From contig JAFIFJ010000038.1 of assembly GCA_020832085.1 (NCBI GenBank), positions 17,680 through 81,679 of the forward strand: a DNA stretch of 64,000 bases, given 5' to 3'. This stretch comes from Gammaproteobacteria bacterium. Its GTDB lineage: Bacteria > Pseudomonadota > Gammaproteobacteria > Pseudomonadales > Azotimanducaceae. Numbering within the stretch: the stretch's first letter is position 1; each line of letters opens with the position of its first letter. The notes beneath the pieces are model-generated. The model saw only the letters and a program-made list of their open reading frames with translations. It was not told the origin of the DNA and did not search any database. The translations under genes were made by a program, and so were the position numbers. This document shows positions 18,328 to 25,382 of the stretch, in pieces.

Positions 18328-19149
18328 ATGAGCGAACTGGTTGAAATCCGCGTTGATGAAGGCGTGGCTCATGTGCGACTGAATCGGCCGGAGAAGTACA
18401 ACGCGCTATCGCCGGAGATGTTCACAGCCATCATCGACGCGGGCGAGAGTCTCGCGACGCGGATGGACTTGCGAGCCGTGGTGCTGTCCGGCAACGGGCC
18501 GGGATTCTGCTCCGGGCTCGACTTTGCGAGCTTTCAGGGCATGAGCGATGGCGCGGGCAGCCAGGGCGCCGGAGCCACGCCGTCGGCCCTGGCGCGGGAT
18601 TCCGATCGGCCCGAGAACCGGGCACAGCGCCCGGCGCAGGTCTGGAAGCGGCTGCCGGTGCCCGTGATCGCCGCCATTCACGGCGTAGCCTACGGCGGTG
18701 GCCTGCAGGTGGCGCTCGGCGCAGACATCCGCATCGCCACCGCGGACGCGAAGCTGTCGGTCATGGAGATCAAGTGGGGGCTGGTGCCGGATATGGGATT
18801 GACCCAGACCATCCGTGATCTGCTGCGCCTCGATGTGGCCAAGGAACTGACGTTCTCAGGCCGCATCGTCAGCGGCGAGGAGGCCTGTCAGCTCGGCCTG
18901 GTGACCCGGGTCAGTGCCGATCCTGTAGCCGACGCGCTGGCCATGGCGCGGGAGATTGCCGGCCGCTCCCCCGATGCCATTCGTGCGGCGAAGCAGCTCC
19001 TGGAAGTCAGTTGGCATGCGGATGCCCATACCGGTCTCGGTCTCGAAGCGAGTCTGCAGAGTGCGTTGATCGGCAGCCCCAATCAGCTGGAGGCGATCCG
19101 TGCGAACTTTGAGAAACGGCCGCCGAAGTTTGTCGACCCCGCCGCCTGA
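18328..19149 (+). CDS. Crotonase/enoyl-CoA hydratase family protein
   Basis: This 273-residue acyl-CoA enzyme has GFCSGLDFASF for the first oxyanion-hole region and HGVAYGGGLQVALGADIR for the second. The Glu of MEIKWGLVPD aligns with one catalytic glutamate, but the position that is Glu in GGGCELA of hydratases is Gln here (GGGLQVA). Such changes occur in isomerases and other crotonases, so hydratase activity is not certain. An AGGAGG stretch precedes the ATG at 18328. Nearby carboxylase and MFE-2-like SDR genes suggest beta-oxidation of unusual acyl-CoAs. Confidence 0.88.
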   Translation: MSELVEIRVDEGVAHVRLNRPEKYNALSPEMFTAIIDAGESLATRMDLRAVVLSGNGPGFCSGLDFASFQGMSDGAGSQGAGATPSALARDSDRPENRAQRPAQVWKRLPVPVIAAIHGVAYGGGLQVALGADIRIATADAKLSVMEIKWGLVPDMGLTQTIRDLLRLDVAKELTFSGRIVSGEEACQLGLVTRVSADPVADALAMAREIAGRSPDAIRAAKQLLEVSWHADAHTGLGLEASLQSALIGSPNQLEAIRANFEKRPPKFVDPAA

Positions 19150-19206
19150 CGGCGCTGATCGGGGACTTCGGGGCACCCTTCAGGAATCTTCTGAGGAGCG
19201 CCTGCC

Positions 19207-19476
19207 TTGAGTGAGCAAAGCGAACAAGCGGACAGCGGTTTCATTCGCACCTCCGTCGTCCTTCTCACGGCGAACTATCGGATCCGCGGCAAGATCATGC
19301 TTGGCGTGGACGAGCGGATCACGGACCACGTCACCAGCGCCAAGAACTTCCTCGCTGTGGTGGATGCCGAGGTGCGCGCCAACGATGGCCGCATCATCTT
19401 CCACAGCAAGTTCCTCAACGTGCACCGCGATCACATCGAAGTCATCGCCCCCGAGGAACTGACTCACCGTCCTTGA
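19207..19476 (+). CDS. Small DUF6812-like protein
   Basis: This 89-residue protein probably starts at TTG 19207, with GAGGAG 8 bases upstream, which decides the unusual start. The core VVLLTANYRIRGKIMLGVDERITDHVTSAKNF looks like a small beta-rich fold seen in uncharacterised DUF6812 proteins. It is soluble, with no signal. It lies between the crotonase and carboxyltransferase genes on the same strand, so co-expression is likely. The function is unknown. Confidence 0.65.
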   Translation: MSEQSEQADSGFIRTSVVLLTANYRIRGKIMLGVDERITDHVTSAKNFLAVVDAEVRANDGRIIFHSKFLNVHRDHIEVIAPEELTHRP

Positions 19477-19500
19477 TGGCGCCACCTTTTGGGGGAACCG

Positions 19501-21054
19501 ATGTCCTGGCAAGACGAAGCTGACGAAATCCGCCGGCGGCGGCAGCATGCCCTGGCCCAGGGTGGGCCGGCGGGTATCGGCCGCCAGCACGAACAGGGCC
19601 GACTGACCGTTCGTGAGCGGGTCGAACGCCTGCTCGACACCGGCTCCTTCCGTGAGTTCGGCCGCGCGACGGCCACCCCCGAGTACGGCCCGGACGGCGA
19701 CCTGCAGGGATACTCGCCGGCGAACTACGTCCTCGGCATGGGGCGGGTGGATGGCCGGCGCGTGGTCGTGGGCGGTGAGGACTTCACGCTCAAGGGCGGT
19801 TCACCCAACGCAGCGGGTCTGCGCAAGTCGGTGTATGCGGAGCACCTGGCGGTCCAGCACCGGCTGCCCCTGATCAGGCTGCTCGAAGGGGGCGGAGGCA
19901 GCGTCCGGGGCAGCGGGCGCCCCGGCGGTACGGTGGGAGAGCCCGTCCACACCGAGCCGCGATTCCGGATCATTGCTGAAGCCCTCGGTCAGATTCCCGT
20001 GGTGTCGGCCGCCCTCGGTGCCGTGGCGGGATTTCCGGCCGGGAGGCTGGTGGCTTCCCATTTCTCGGTCATGGTCCGGGAGCGGTCCCAGGTCATGGCT
20101 GGCGGGCCGGCGCTGGTGGAGCGGGCGCTGGGACGTCCCGTGACCAAAGAGGAACTCGGCGGCCATGCCGTACACATCCGTTCCGGCGTGGTCGACAACC
20201 TGGCCGAGGACGAAGACGACGCACTGCTGCAGATGCGGCGCTTTCTCTCCTACCTGCCGGCCAGCGTCTGGGAATTGCCGCCCCGGCTTTCCTGCGACGA
20301 TCCGGTTGATCGCTGCGAGGACGCGCTGCTGGAAGCGGTGCCCCGCAATCGCCGGCAGCCCTTCGACATGCGTCGGATCATGAAGCTGGTGGTGGACTCG
20401 GACTCGTTCTTCGAGCTGTCCCGTGGCTATGGTCGTGACCAGATCGCCGCCCTGGCCCGACTCGCCGGTCAGCCGGTGATGCTGCTGGGCAATGATTGCA
20501 AGTTTTACGCAGGTGCCATGAGTGCAGCGGGCGCCCAGAAGGTACGCCGCTACATCGAACTGGCGGATACCTTTCATCTGCCCGTCGTCAACTTTGTCGA
20601 CGAACCCGGGTTCATGATCGGGCCCAAGGCGGAAGCCGAGGGTACGATCCGCTACGGCATGGCTGCCGTTTCGGCGGCGGCGACGGCCACCGTGCCCTGG
20701 GCCTCGGTTCAGGTTCACAAGACCTTTGGCGTGGCCGGTGCCGCCCATTACGGCCCGGATGCCTATCTGCTGCTGTGGCCGTCGGCGGAATCCGGTGCCC
20801 TGCCGGTGGAGGGGGGTGTCGCCGTGGCCTACCGCAAGGAACTGGCGGCAGCGGAGGATCCGGAGGCTCTGCGCGGGCAACTCGAGACGGAACTGCGGGC
20901 CGGCCGATCCCCCTTTCCCCGGGCCGAGTCCTTCTCTGCCCACGAGATCATCGATCCCCGTGAAACCCGCCCTTTCCTCTGCGAGTGGGTGGAGTGGATT
21001 CAAACCCGCCTCGCCACCCTGCCCGGGCCGGTCCGTTTCAGTTTCAGGCCCTGA
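19501..21054 (+). CDS. Acyl-CoA carboxyltransferase (beta) subunit
   Basis: This 517-residue member of the carboxyl transferase family moves the carboxyl group from carboxybiotin to an acyl-CoA. The N-terminal CT half contains RLTVRERVERLLDTGSFREFG and the Gly-rich loop EGGGGSVRGSG. The C-terminal half has the second oxyanion region with VNFVDEPGFMIGPKAEAEG. It is distant from standard propionyl- and methylcrotonyl-CoA carboxylase beta chains, whose loop normally reads GGASP. The ATG at 19501 follows GGGGGAA; an upstream TTG is less likely. The substrate is unknown, and the biotin carboxylase is absent here. Confidence 0.86.
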   Translation: MSWQDEADEIRRRRQHALAQGGPAGIGRQHEQGRLTVRERVERLLDTGSFREFGRATATPEYGPDGDLQGYSPANYVLGMGRVDGRRVVVGGEDFTLKGGSPNAAGLRKSVYAEHLAVQHRLPLIRLLEGGGGSVRGSGRPGGTVGEPVHTEPRFRIIAEALGQIPVVSAALGAVAGFPAGRLVASHFSVMVRERSQVMAGGPALVERALGRPVTKEELGGHAVHIRSGVVDNLAEDEDDALLQMRRFLSYLPASVWELPPRLSCDDPVDRCEDALLEAVPRNRRQPFDMRRIMKLVVDSDSFFELSRGYGRDQIAALARLAGQPVMLLGNDCKFYAGAMSAAGAQKVRRYIELADTFHLPVVNFVDEPGFMIGPKAEAEGTIRYGMAAVSAAATATVPWASVQVHKTFGVAGAAHYGPDAYLLLWPSAESGALPVEGGVAVAYRKELAAAEDPEALRGQLETELRAGRSPFPRAESFSAHEIIDPRETRPFLCEWVEWIQTRLATLPGPVRFSFRP

Positions 21055-21086
21055 ACCGACGGAGCGTATCGGCGGCGCGACGCTCT

Positions 21087-21120
21087 GTGGGAGTAGCTTT
21101 GGCTGCAAAGGTCTTTGCGG
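21087..21120 (+). repeat. REP-like element (GTGG type)
   Basis: The unit starts GTGGGAG and contains the perfect 6-bp stem GCAAAG-GT-CTTTGC (21105-21118) plus the smaller AGC-TTTG-GCT. The GTGG head followed by a palindrome is the standard REP plan. It lies 33 bases after the carboxyltransferase stop. Confidence 0.5.
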
Positions 21121-21175
21121 ATGAGCCTGCCTGTGTGGTGTCGCCGGTCAGCCTCGTAGGCCTGGCCGCTGGCAG

Positions 21176-21363
21176 CATCGCTATCGGTATCGGTATCGGT
21201 ATCGCTATCGATGCAGTTTTCGATCCCGATCCCGATCCCGATCCCGATCCCGATCCCGATCCCGATCCCGGTCCCGGTCCCGATCCCGATCCCGATCCCG
21301 ATCCCGATCCCGTTCCCGATCCCGATCCCGATCCCGATAGCGATCCCGATCCCGATCCCGAGG
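21176..21363. repeat. Hexanucleotide repeat array, locus 1
   Basis: A short block of ATCGST units (about 36 bases, 21176-21211) is followed by about 24 hexamers of CGATCC type (21221-21363) with a few variants (CGGTCC, CGTTCC, CGATAG). The second block read on the other strand is ATCGGG repeats, so the two blocks are imperfect inverted copies that could fold together. About 19 GATC sites lie 6 bases apart. It matches the array near 54 kb in unit and order, including the variant CGATAG near the right end. Confidence 0.85.
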
Positions 21364-21521
21364 GACCCGAATCCCGTCTGGCGGATGGGTGATCCTGGAT
21401 GCCCAAAACCATGGTGTACAATGCGCGCCGCGCGCCGCGATCGGCCGGTTCACAGTGCGTGCCTTCGGTCGCATCGTTCCCCCGATTTCACCCATCTCAC
21501 TGGAACAGGAGAGATTCAAGC

Positions 21522-22391
21522 ATGACCATCAGTTTCGAAGGAAAGGTTGCCATTGTCACCGGAGCGGGCGGTGGTCTCGGTCGCTGTCACGCACTCGAAC
21601 TTGCGCGCCGCGGCGCCAAGGTGGTGGTCAACGATCTCGGTGGCGCCATGGATGGAACGGGTGGCAATTCGGCAGCATCCGAGGCGGTGGTCGAGGAGAT
21701 CCGTGCAGCGGGTGGTGAAGCCATTGCCAACGGCGGCTCGGTGTCCGATGCCCAGGGCGTGAAGTCCCTGGTTGCCGCGGCCCTCGACAAGTGGGGTCGG
21801 ATCGACATTCTCGTCAACAACGCCGGCATCCTGCGCGACAAGAGCTTCGTGAAGATGACCATGGACGATTTCCGGACGGTGCTCGAAGTCCACCTCATCG
21901 GTTCCGCCATGGTGACCCACGAAGTCTGGCCGCTGATGCGGGAGCAGGGCTATGGCCGCATCGTCATGACCACCTCGCCGTCCGGCCTTTACGGCAACTT
22001 CGGGCAGACCAACTATGGCGCCGCCAAACTCGGTCTGGTGGGTTTCATGAATACGCTGAAGATCGAGGGTGCGAAGTACAACATTCATACCAACGCCATT
22101 GCCCCGGTGGCCATGACCCGGATGACGGAAGGTCTCATTCCCGAGGATGCAGCAAAGAATCTCGGCCCGGAACTCATCACCCCGGGCGTCGTCTATCTCT
22201 GCAGTGACGAAGCCCCCAACGGTGTGGTTCTGCAGGCAGCCGGCGGCAACTTCTCGGTTGCCTGCATCGTCGAGAATCAGGGCGTGAACCTCGGCCCTGA
22301 CGCCAGCGTCGAAGACGTGGCCTCACAGTGGGCCAAGATCAGCGATCTCACTGGCGCCAAGCCTCGCAACATGTTGCAGTTGGGGGGCTGA
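21522..22391 (+). CDS. MFE-2-like short-chain dehydrogenase ((3R)-hydroxyacyl-CoA type)
   Basis: This 289-residue SDR resembles the dehydrogenase part of peroxisomal multifunctional enzyme 2. The cofactor motif is TGAGGGLG, then VVNDLGGAMDGTGGNSAA, NNAGILRDKSF and the catalytic YGAAK. The long loop with NDLGG and the C-terminal extension after residue 230 set this subfamily apart from FabG. It probably oxidises (3R)-hydroxyacyl-CoA, including branched or steroid side-chain acyl-CoA. AGGAGA 9 bases upstream fixes the ATG at 21522. An AMACR-like gene at 49.5 kb would fit the same pathway. Confidence 0.9.
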   Translation: MTISFEGKVAIVTGAGGGLGRCHALELARRGAKVVVNDLGGAMDGTGGNSAASEAVVEEIRAAGGEAIANGGSVSDAQGVKSLVAAALDKWGRIDILVNNAGILRDKSFVKMTMDDFRTVLEVHLIGSAMVTHEVWPLMREQGYGRIVMTTSPSGLYGNFGQTNYGAAKLGLVGFMNTLKIEGAKYNIHTNAIAPVAMTRMTEGLIPEDAAKNLGPELITPGVVYLCSDEAPNGVVLQAAGGNFSVACIVENQGVNLGPDASVEDVASQWAKISDLTGAKPRNMLQLGG

Positions 22392-22434
22392 TCGCACTGG
22401 CCGCGGTCTCTGGCAGAATTTTGCGCGAGGAGCC

Positions 22435-22827
22435 ATGGAGGACGACATCACAGAGCCCGGATACGGCGCTCAGGAACGCCGCCGTGAGGCGCGCTTCCAG
22501 CCCCCGGCATCGCTGCGGTTGCGGTTGCGGCCTCCTGGCCTGCTGGGATGGTTCAAGCGGCGGGAGCGGGCATTGCTCGACTGCAGTCAGTCGGGCATCG
22601 CCTGGCTCGAACCGGTGGCTCTGGAAGTGGGGAGCGTGGTGTTCTGCGACCTCGAGGGTGCCGGCTGGCGGTTGCGAGGGTTGCCCGGAAGAGTGCGGAC
22701 CGTGGATCGTCTGGTCCGGGACTTCCGGGTGGGATTTGAGTTCTCCCGTGGGGAGCTGAGCGAGGCGCGCGCCAGACAGTTGTCGCTGGCACTTGCACAA
22801 CTCGACTCCGGCACGCTGGGGGGCTGA
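22435..22827 (+). CDS. PilZ-like domain protein
   Basis: This 130-residue soluble protein has RRREARF (residues about 15-21) and LLDCSQSGIAWL (about 47-58). These match the two cyclic-di-GMP contacts of PilZ domains, RxxxR and (D/N)xSxxG. The rest is beta-rich, ending in a helical segment. It may sense cyclic-di-GMP made by the GGDEF-EAL protein of this window. A 60-residue membrane protein gene follows 4 bases later. The assignment rests on two short motifs. Confidence 0.65.
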   Translation: MEDDITEPGYGAQERRREARFQPPASLRLRLRPPGLLGWFKRRERALLDCSQSGIAWLEPVALEVGSVVFCDLEGAGWRLRGLPGRVRTVDRLVRDFRVGFEFSRGELSEARARQLSLALAQLDSGTLGG

Positions 22828-22831
22828 AACC

Positions 22832-23014
22832 ATGGCCGCCATTCTCATGTCGCTGGTGCTGGCGGTGGTCGTTGGTGGCATCGTCTGGTTGCTGCTCGGT
22901 AATCGCTTCGAACTTGACCCGGATCCTCGGCAGAACGAGATTTTCAATCTCGGCCTCTACGTGGCCTGCGCCTTCGTGCCCCTGTTCGTTGCCATTCTGA
23001 TCTGGGCGCCATGA
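22832..23014 (+). CDS. Small two-helix membrane protein
   Basis: This 60-residue protein has hydrophobic helices at about residues 3-24 and 38-58, joined by a short polar loop (NRFELDPDPRQNEIF). The ATG at 22832 follows the PilZ-like gene directly. Its stop overlaps the next methyltransferase ATG in ATGA, so the three genes form one unit. No family is recognised. Confidence 0.6.
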   Translation: MAAILMSLVLAVVVGGIVWLLLGNRFELDPDPRQNEIFNLGLYVACAFVPLFVAILIWAP

Positions 23015-23625
23015 AACTCCCCATCGACCCGGCCAGCATCAAGGGGTTTCTGGATCCGGTCGAGGGAGCCTGCCTCTATCAGCTGGCGCTGGACCTGCCC
23101 GGCCGGGTGCCCTGTCTCGAGATCGGCAGCTACTGCGGCAAGTCGACGCTCTATCTGGGCAGCGCCTGCCGGGAGCGCGATGCGGTGCTGTTTGCCGTGG
23201 ATCATCACCGGGGTTCTGAGGAACATCAGCCTGGAGAGGCCTACTTTGATCCCGAGCTGGCGCTGCCCGGTGGCGGGGGCGTCGACACCTTCGCAGCCTT
23301 TCGCGACACCCTCGTCCGTGCCGATCTCGAATCCACGGTGGTTCCCATCGTGGCGCCTTCTGCGGTGGCTGCGCGGGCCTGGGCGACGCCGCTGGGATTG
23401 GTCTTCATCGACGGTGGCCACAGCATGGAGGCGGCATTGACCGATTATCGCTGCTGGGCGCCGCACTTGATGACCGGGGGCGTGCTGGCCATTCACGACA
23501 TCTTTCCGGATCCCGCCGACGGCGGGCGGCCCCCGTTCGAGATCTGGCAGCTCGCCCGTGGCTCAGGATTGTTCGAGGAGGTCGCGCTGCTGGGTACGCT
23601 CGGTCTGCTGCGCCGTCTCGGGTAG
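23011..23625 (+). CDS. Class I SAM-dependent methyltransferase (Methyltransf_24 type)
   Basis: This is a 204-residue methyltransferase. CLEIGSYCGKSTLYLG near residue 33 is the SAM-binding loop with a Cys/Gly variation typical of Methyltransf_24 proteins. FAVDHHRGSEEH follows, and VFIDGGHSMEAALTDYRCW carries the Asp-Gly-Gly-His feature of that group. The start overlaps the preceding stop (ATGA). The last 63 bases overlap the 3' end of the convergent prenyltransferase-like gene. The substrate is unknown; sugar or lipid O-methylation would fit the glycosyltransferase neighbour. Confidence 0.78.
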   Translation: MKLPIDPASIKGFLDPVEGACLYQLALDLPGRVPCLEIGSYCGKSTLYLGSACRERDAVLFAVDHHRGSEEHQPGEAYFDPELALPGGGGVDTFAAFRDTLVRADLESTVVPIVAPSAVAARAWATPLGLVFIDGGHSMEAALTDYRCWAPHLMTGGVLAIHDIFPDPADGGRPPFEIWQLARGSGLFEEVALLGTLGLLRRLG

Positions 23626-24651
23626 CGTCACGCTCGTGAACAGGGTGCTGGCGGCAGTGGCGCCAGTTAGCGCATCGGCGGCGAGCAGGACTGCCGCTGC
23701 CGTCCAGGTGGGGCGTTCTTCGGGCCAGATGGCTGCATCCGGAAACACGTAGCCGGTCCAGTAGGAGCCGTCGTCGTGACGGTAGTCATGCAGCCAGCTG
23801 AAGATATCCACGGCGGCGCGACGGTTGCCGCTGGCCATCAGCGCCAGGCTCAGTTCACAGGACTCGGCTACGGTCACCCAGGGCTGGTCGGCGACGCAGC
23901 GACAGCCGAGTCCGGGTTCGACGAATTCGTCCCAGCGCCCGGCCAGCCGGCGGCGTGCGGCATCGCCTTCGACCACTCCGCAGAGCACGGGATAGAACCA
24001 GTCCATGGAAAAGCGGGCCTTGCTCTCCCAGGTGCGATCGAAGCGATCCGGCCGGGTTCTCAAGGTCACACCGAGACGATTGCGGGCAGCGATCCAGGCT
24101 GCGGTGGGCTCGCCGAGTTCGGCGGCAATGCAGATGGCGCACTCCAGGCTCTTGTAGATGGAACTGCAACCCGTGATCAGGGCGTCCCGGCTGACGCCGC
24201 TGCGGCTGTCCAGCGCCCAGTAGATTTCGCCGCTCGGGGCCTGCAGCGCAAGGACGAACTCGATGGCCGCGTGGACCATGGGCCAGTTTTCCAGCAGAAA
24301 GCGCCGGTCCTTAGAGATCAGGTAGTGGTGCCAGATGCCGGTGGCGGCATAGGCGACGAAGTTGGTCTCCGCCCGGGTGTCGTCCTCCACCGCACCGTCA
24401 CGGTAAGAGGCGTACCAGCCGCCATCTTCCCGCTGACGCAGGCGCAACCAGGCGTAGGCCTGTTCGGCGGCTTCCAGGTGGCCACCGATGGACAAGCCCA
24501 TGGCGGCTTCCACGTGATCCCAGGGGTCGATATGCCCGCCTTCGAACCAGGCCACGGCGCCGTCGCTCTGCTGATGAGCGAGGATGTAGGCCACGGTCGG
24601 TCGCAGCAGGCGCTCTGGAAACTGTCCGTGGGACAACAGCAGTCGGCTCAT
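23563..24651 (-). CDS. Prenyltransferase/squalene-cyclase-like alpha-barrel protein
   Basis: This 362-residue soluble protein is made of repeated helical hairpins with QSDGAVAWFEGG, QREDGGWYASYRDG and HDDGSYWTGYVFPD. These (D/E)DG(S/G)W-type repeats are typical of (alpha/alpha)6 barrels such as squalene cyclases, prenyltransferase beta chains and some glycosidases. The Asp-rich cyclisation motif DxDDT is not seen, so terpene cyclisation is doubtful; a sugar-active role is equally possible. It is the last gene of a three-gene operon, joined to the methyltransferase by ATGA. Confidence 0.7.
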   Translation of the reverse strand: MSRLLLSHGQFPERLLRPTVAYILAHQQSDGAVAWFEGGHIDPWDHVEAAMGLSIGGHLEAAEQAYAWLRLRQREDGGWYASYRDGAVEDDTRAETNFVAYAATGIWHHYLISKDRRFLLENWPMVHAAIEFVLALQAPSGEIYWALDSRSGVSRDALITGCSSIYKSLECAICIAAELGEPTAAWIAARNRLGVTLRTRPDRFDRTWESKARFSMDWFYPVLCGVVEGDAARRRLAGRWDEFVEPGLGCRCVADQPWVTVAESCELSLALMASGNRRAAVDIFSWLHDYRHDDGSYWTGYVFPDAAIWPEERPTWTAAAVLLAADALTGATAASTLFTSVTLPETAQQTERTQQRDLLEQS

Positions 24652-25382
24652 GGCGGGGTCTCTGATGTTGTCCGTTCGAAATAACAGACGACGCTCTTAC
24701 CAAGGACGGGGTCGAGCCAGCGCTCCAGGGTGCGGGTCAGCGCCGGAGCGGCAAACAGATCCCAGACCAGCAGTCGATGCCAGATGCGTACCAGTGGCGA
24801 AGTGTCGGCCCGGTCAGGTCCGGCGGCGCAGCGCAGCCACCAGTAGGGGACATGAAGGGCATGGGCTCCATGGCTGCCTTGGTAACGGAATCCGCGGCTG
24901 GCAATGAGTCTTTGCAGTTCGCCTCGCGCGAAGATGCGGATATGGCCACCCGCCGCTTCGTGATAGGCGTCTGAGAGCCACCAGCAAAGGCGTTCCGGCC
25001 AGGCCCGGGGAACGCTGGCGACCAGGGTTCCGCCCGGCCGCAGTACGCGCCGGAGTTCTCGGATGACGCCGCGATGGTCGAAGACGTGCTCGAGCACCTC
25101 GGAGCAGATCACCACGTCGAAACTGGCGTCCGCAAAGGGCAGGTCGAGGGCGCTGGCTTCGATGAAGGTCAGGCTGTGACCGGGCTCAGCAGGGGGCGGA
25201 AACTCGGCCTGACGTGAGCGCGCGGTGGCCAGATCCTTGCGGGAGAGGTCGACGCCCACGGCGTGCACCGGTGCGCGCAGCCAGGCGGAGAGGGTGTGGC
25301 GACCTTCGCCGCAGCCCACATCGAGAACCCGCATCCCGGCCTCGAGGCCGAAGCGTTCGAAGTCCACGGTCTCCAGGCTCAT
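24648..25382 (-). CDS. Class I SAM-dependent methyltransferase (Methyltransf_11 type)
   Basis: This 244-residue methyltransferase has VLDVGCGEGRH (residues 20-30) as motif I, an acidic residue in AVGVDLS and FDVVICSEVLEHV as the post-motif region. The C-terminal half is Trp-rich (CWWLSDAYHEAAGG, VPYWWLRCAAG) and may hold a hydrophobic substrate. Start and stop both overlap neighbours by 4 bases, so it is translationally coupled to the GT4 gene upstream and the barrel protein downstream. Confidence 0.87.
   Translation of the reverse strand: MSLETVDFERFGLEAGMRVLDVGCGEGRHTLSAWLRAPVHAVGVDLSRKDLATARSRQAEFPPPAEPGHSLTFIEASALDLPFADASFDVVICSEVLEHVFDHRGVIRELRRVLRPGGTLVASVPRAWPERLCWWLSDAYHEAAGGHIRIFARGELQRLIASRGFRYQGSHGAHALHVPYWWLRCAAGPDRADTSPLVRIWHRLLVWDLFAAPALTRTLERWLDPVLGKSVVCYFERTTSETPP

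Larger units (their letters stand above)
21055..21521. other. Intergenic region with REP-like unit and hexanucleotide array
   Basis: This 467-base gap between two plus-strand genes has no credible gene. It holds a GTGG REP-like unit (21087-21120), a two-part hexanucleotide array (21176-21363), and the leader of the SDR gene. AGGAGA lies 9 bases before the SDR ATG, and TACAAT near 21417-21422 is a weak -10 candidate without a clear -35. Stop-free frames here encode only Asp-Pro or Ile-Gly repeats. Confidence 0.7.

Noticed and set aside
20985..21525. Frames of 104-135 codons through the first array
   Set aside because: Same reason: simple-sequence coding with out-of-frame flanks from neighbouring genes.
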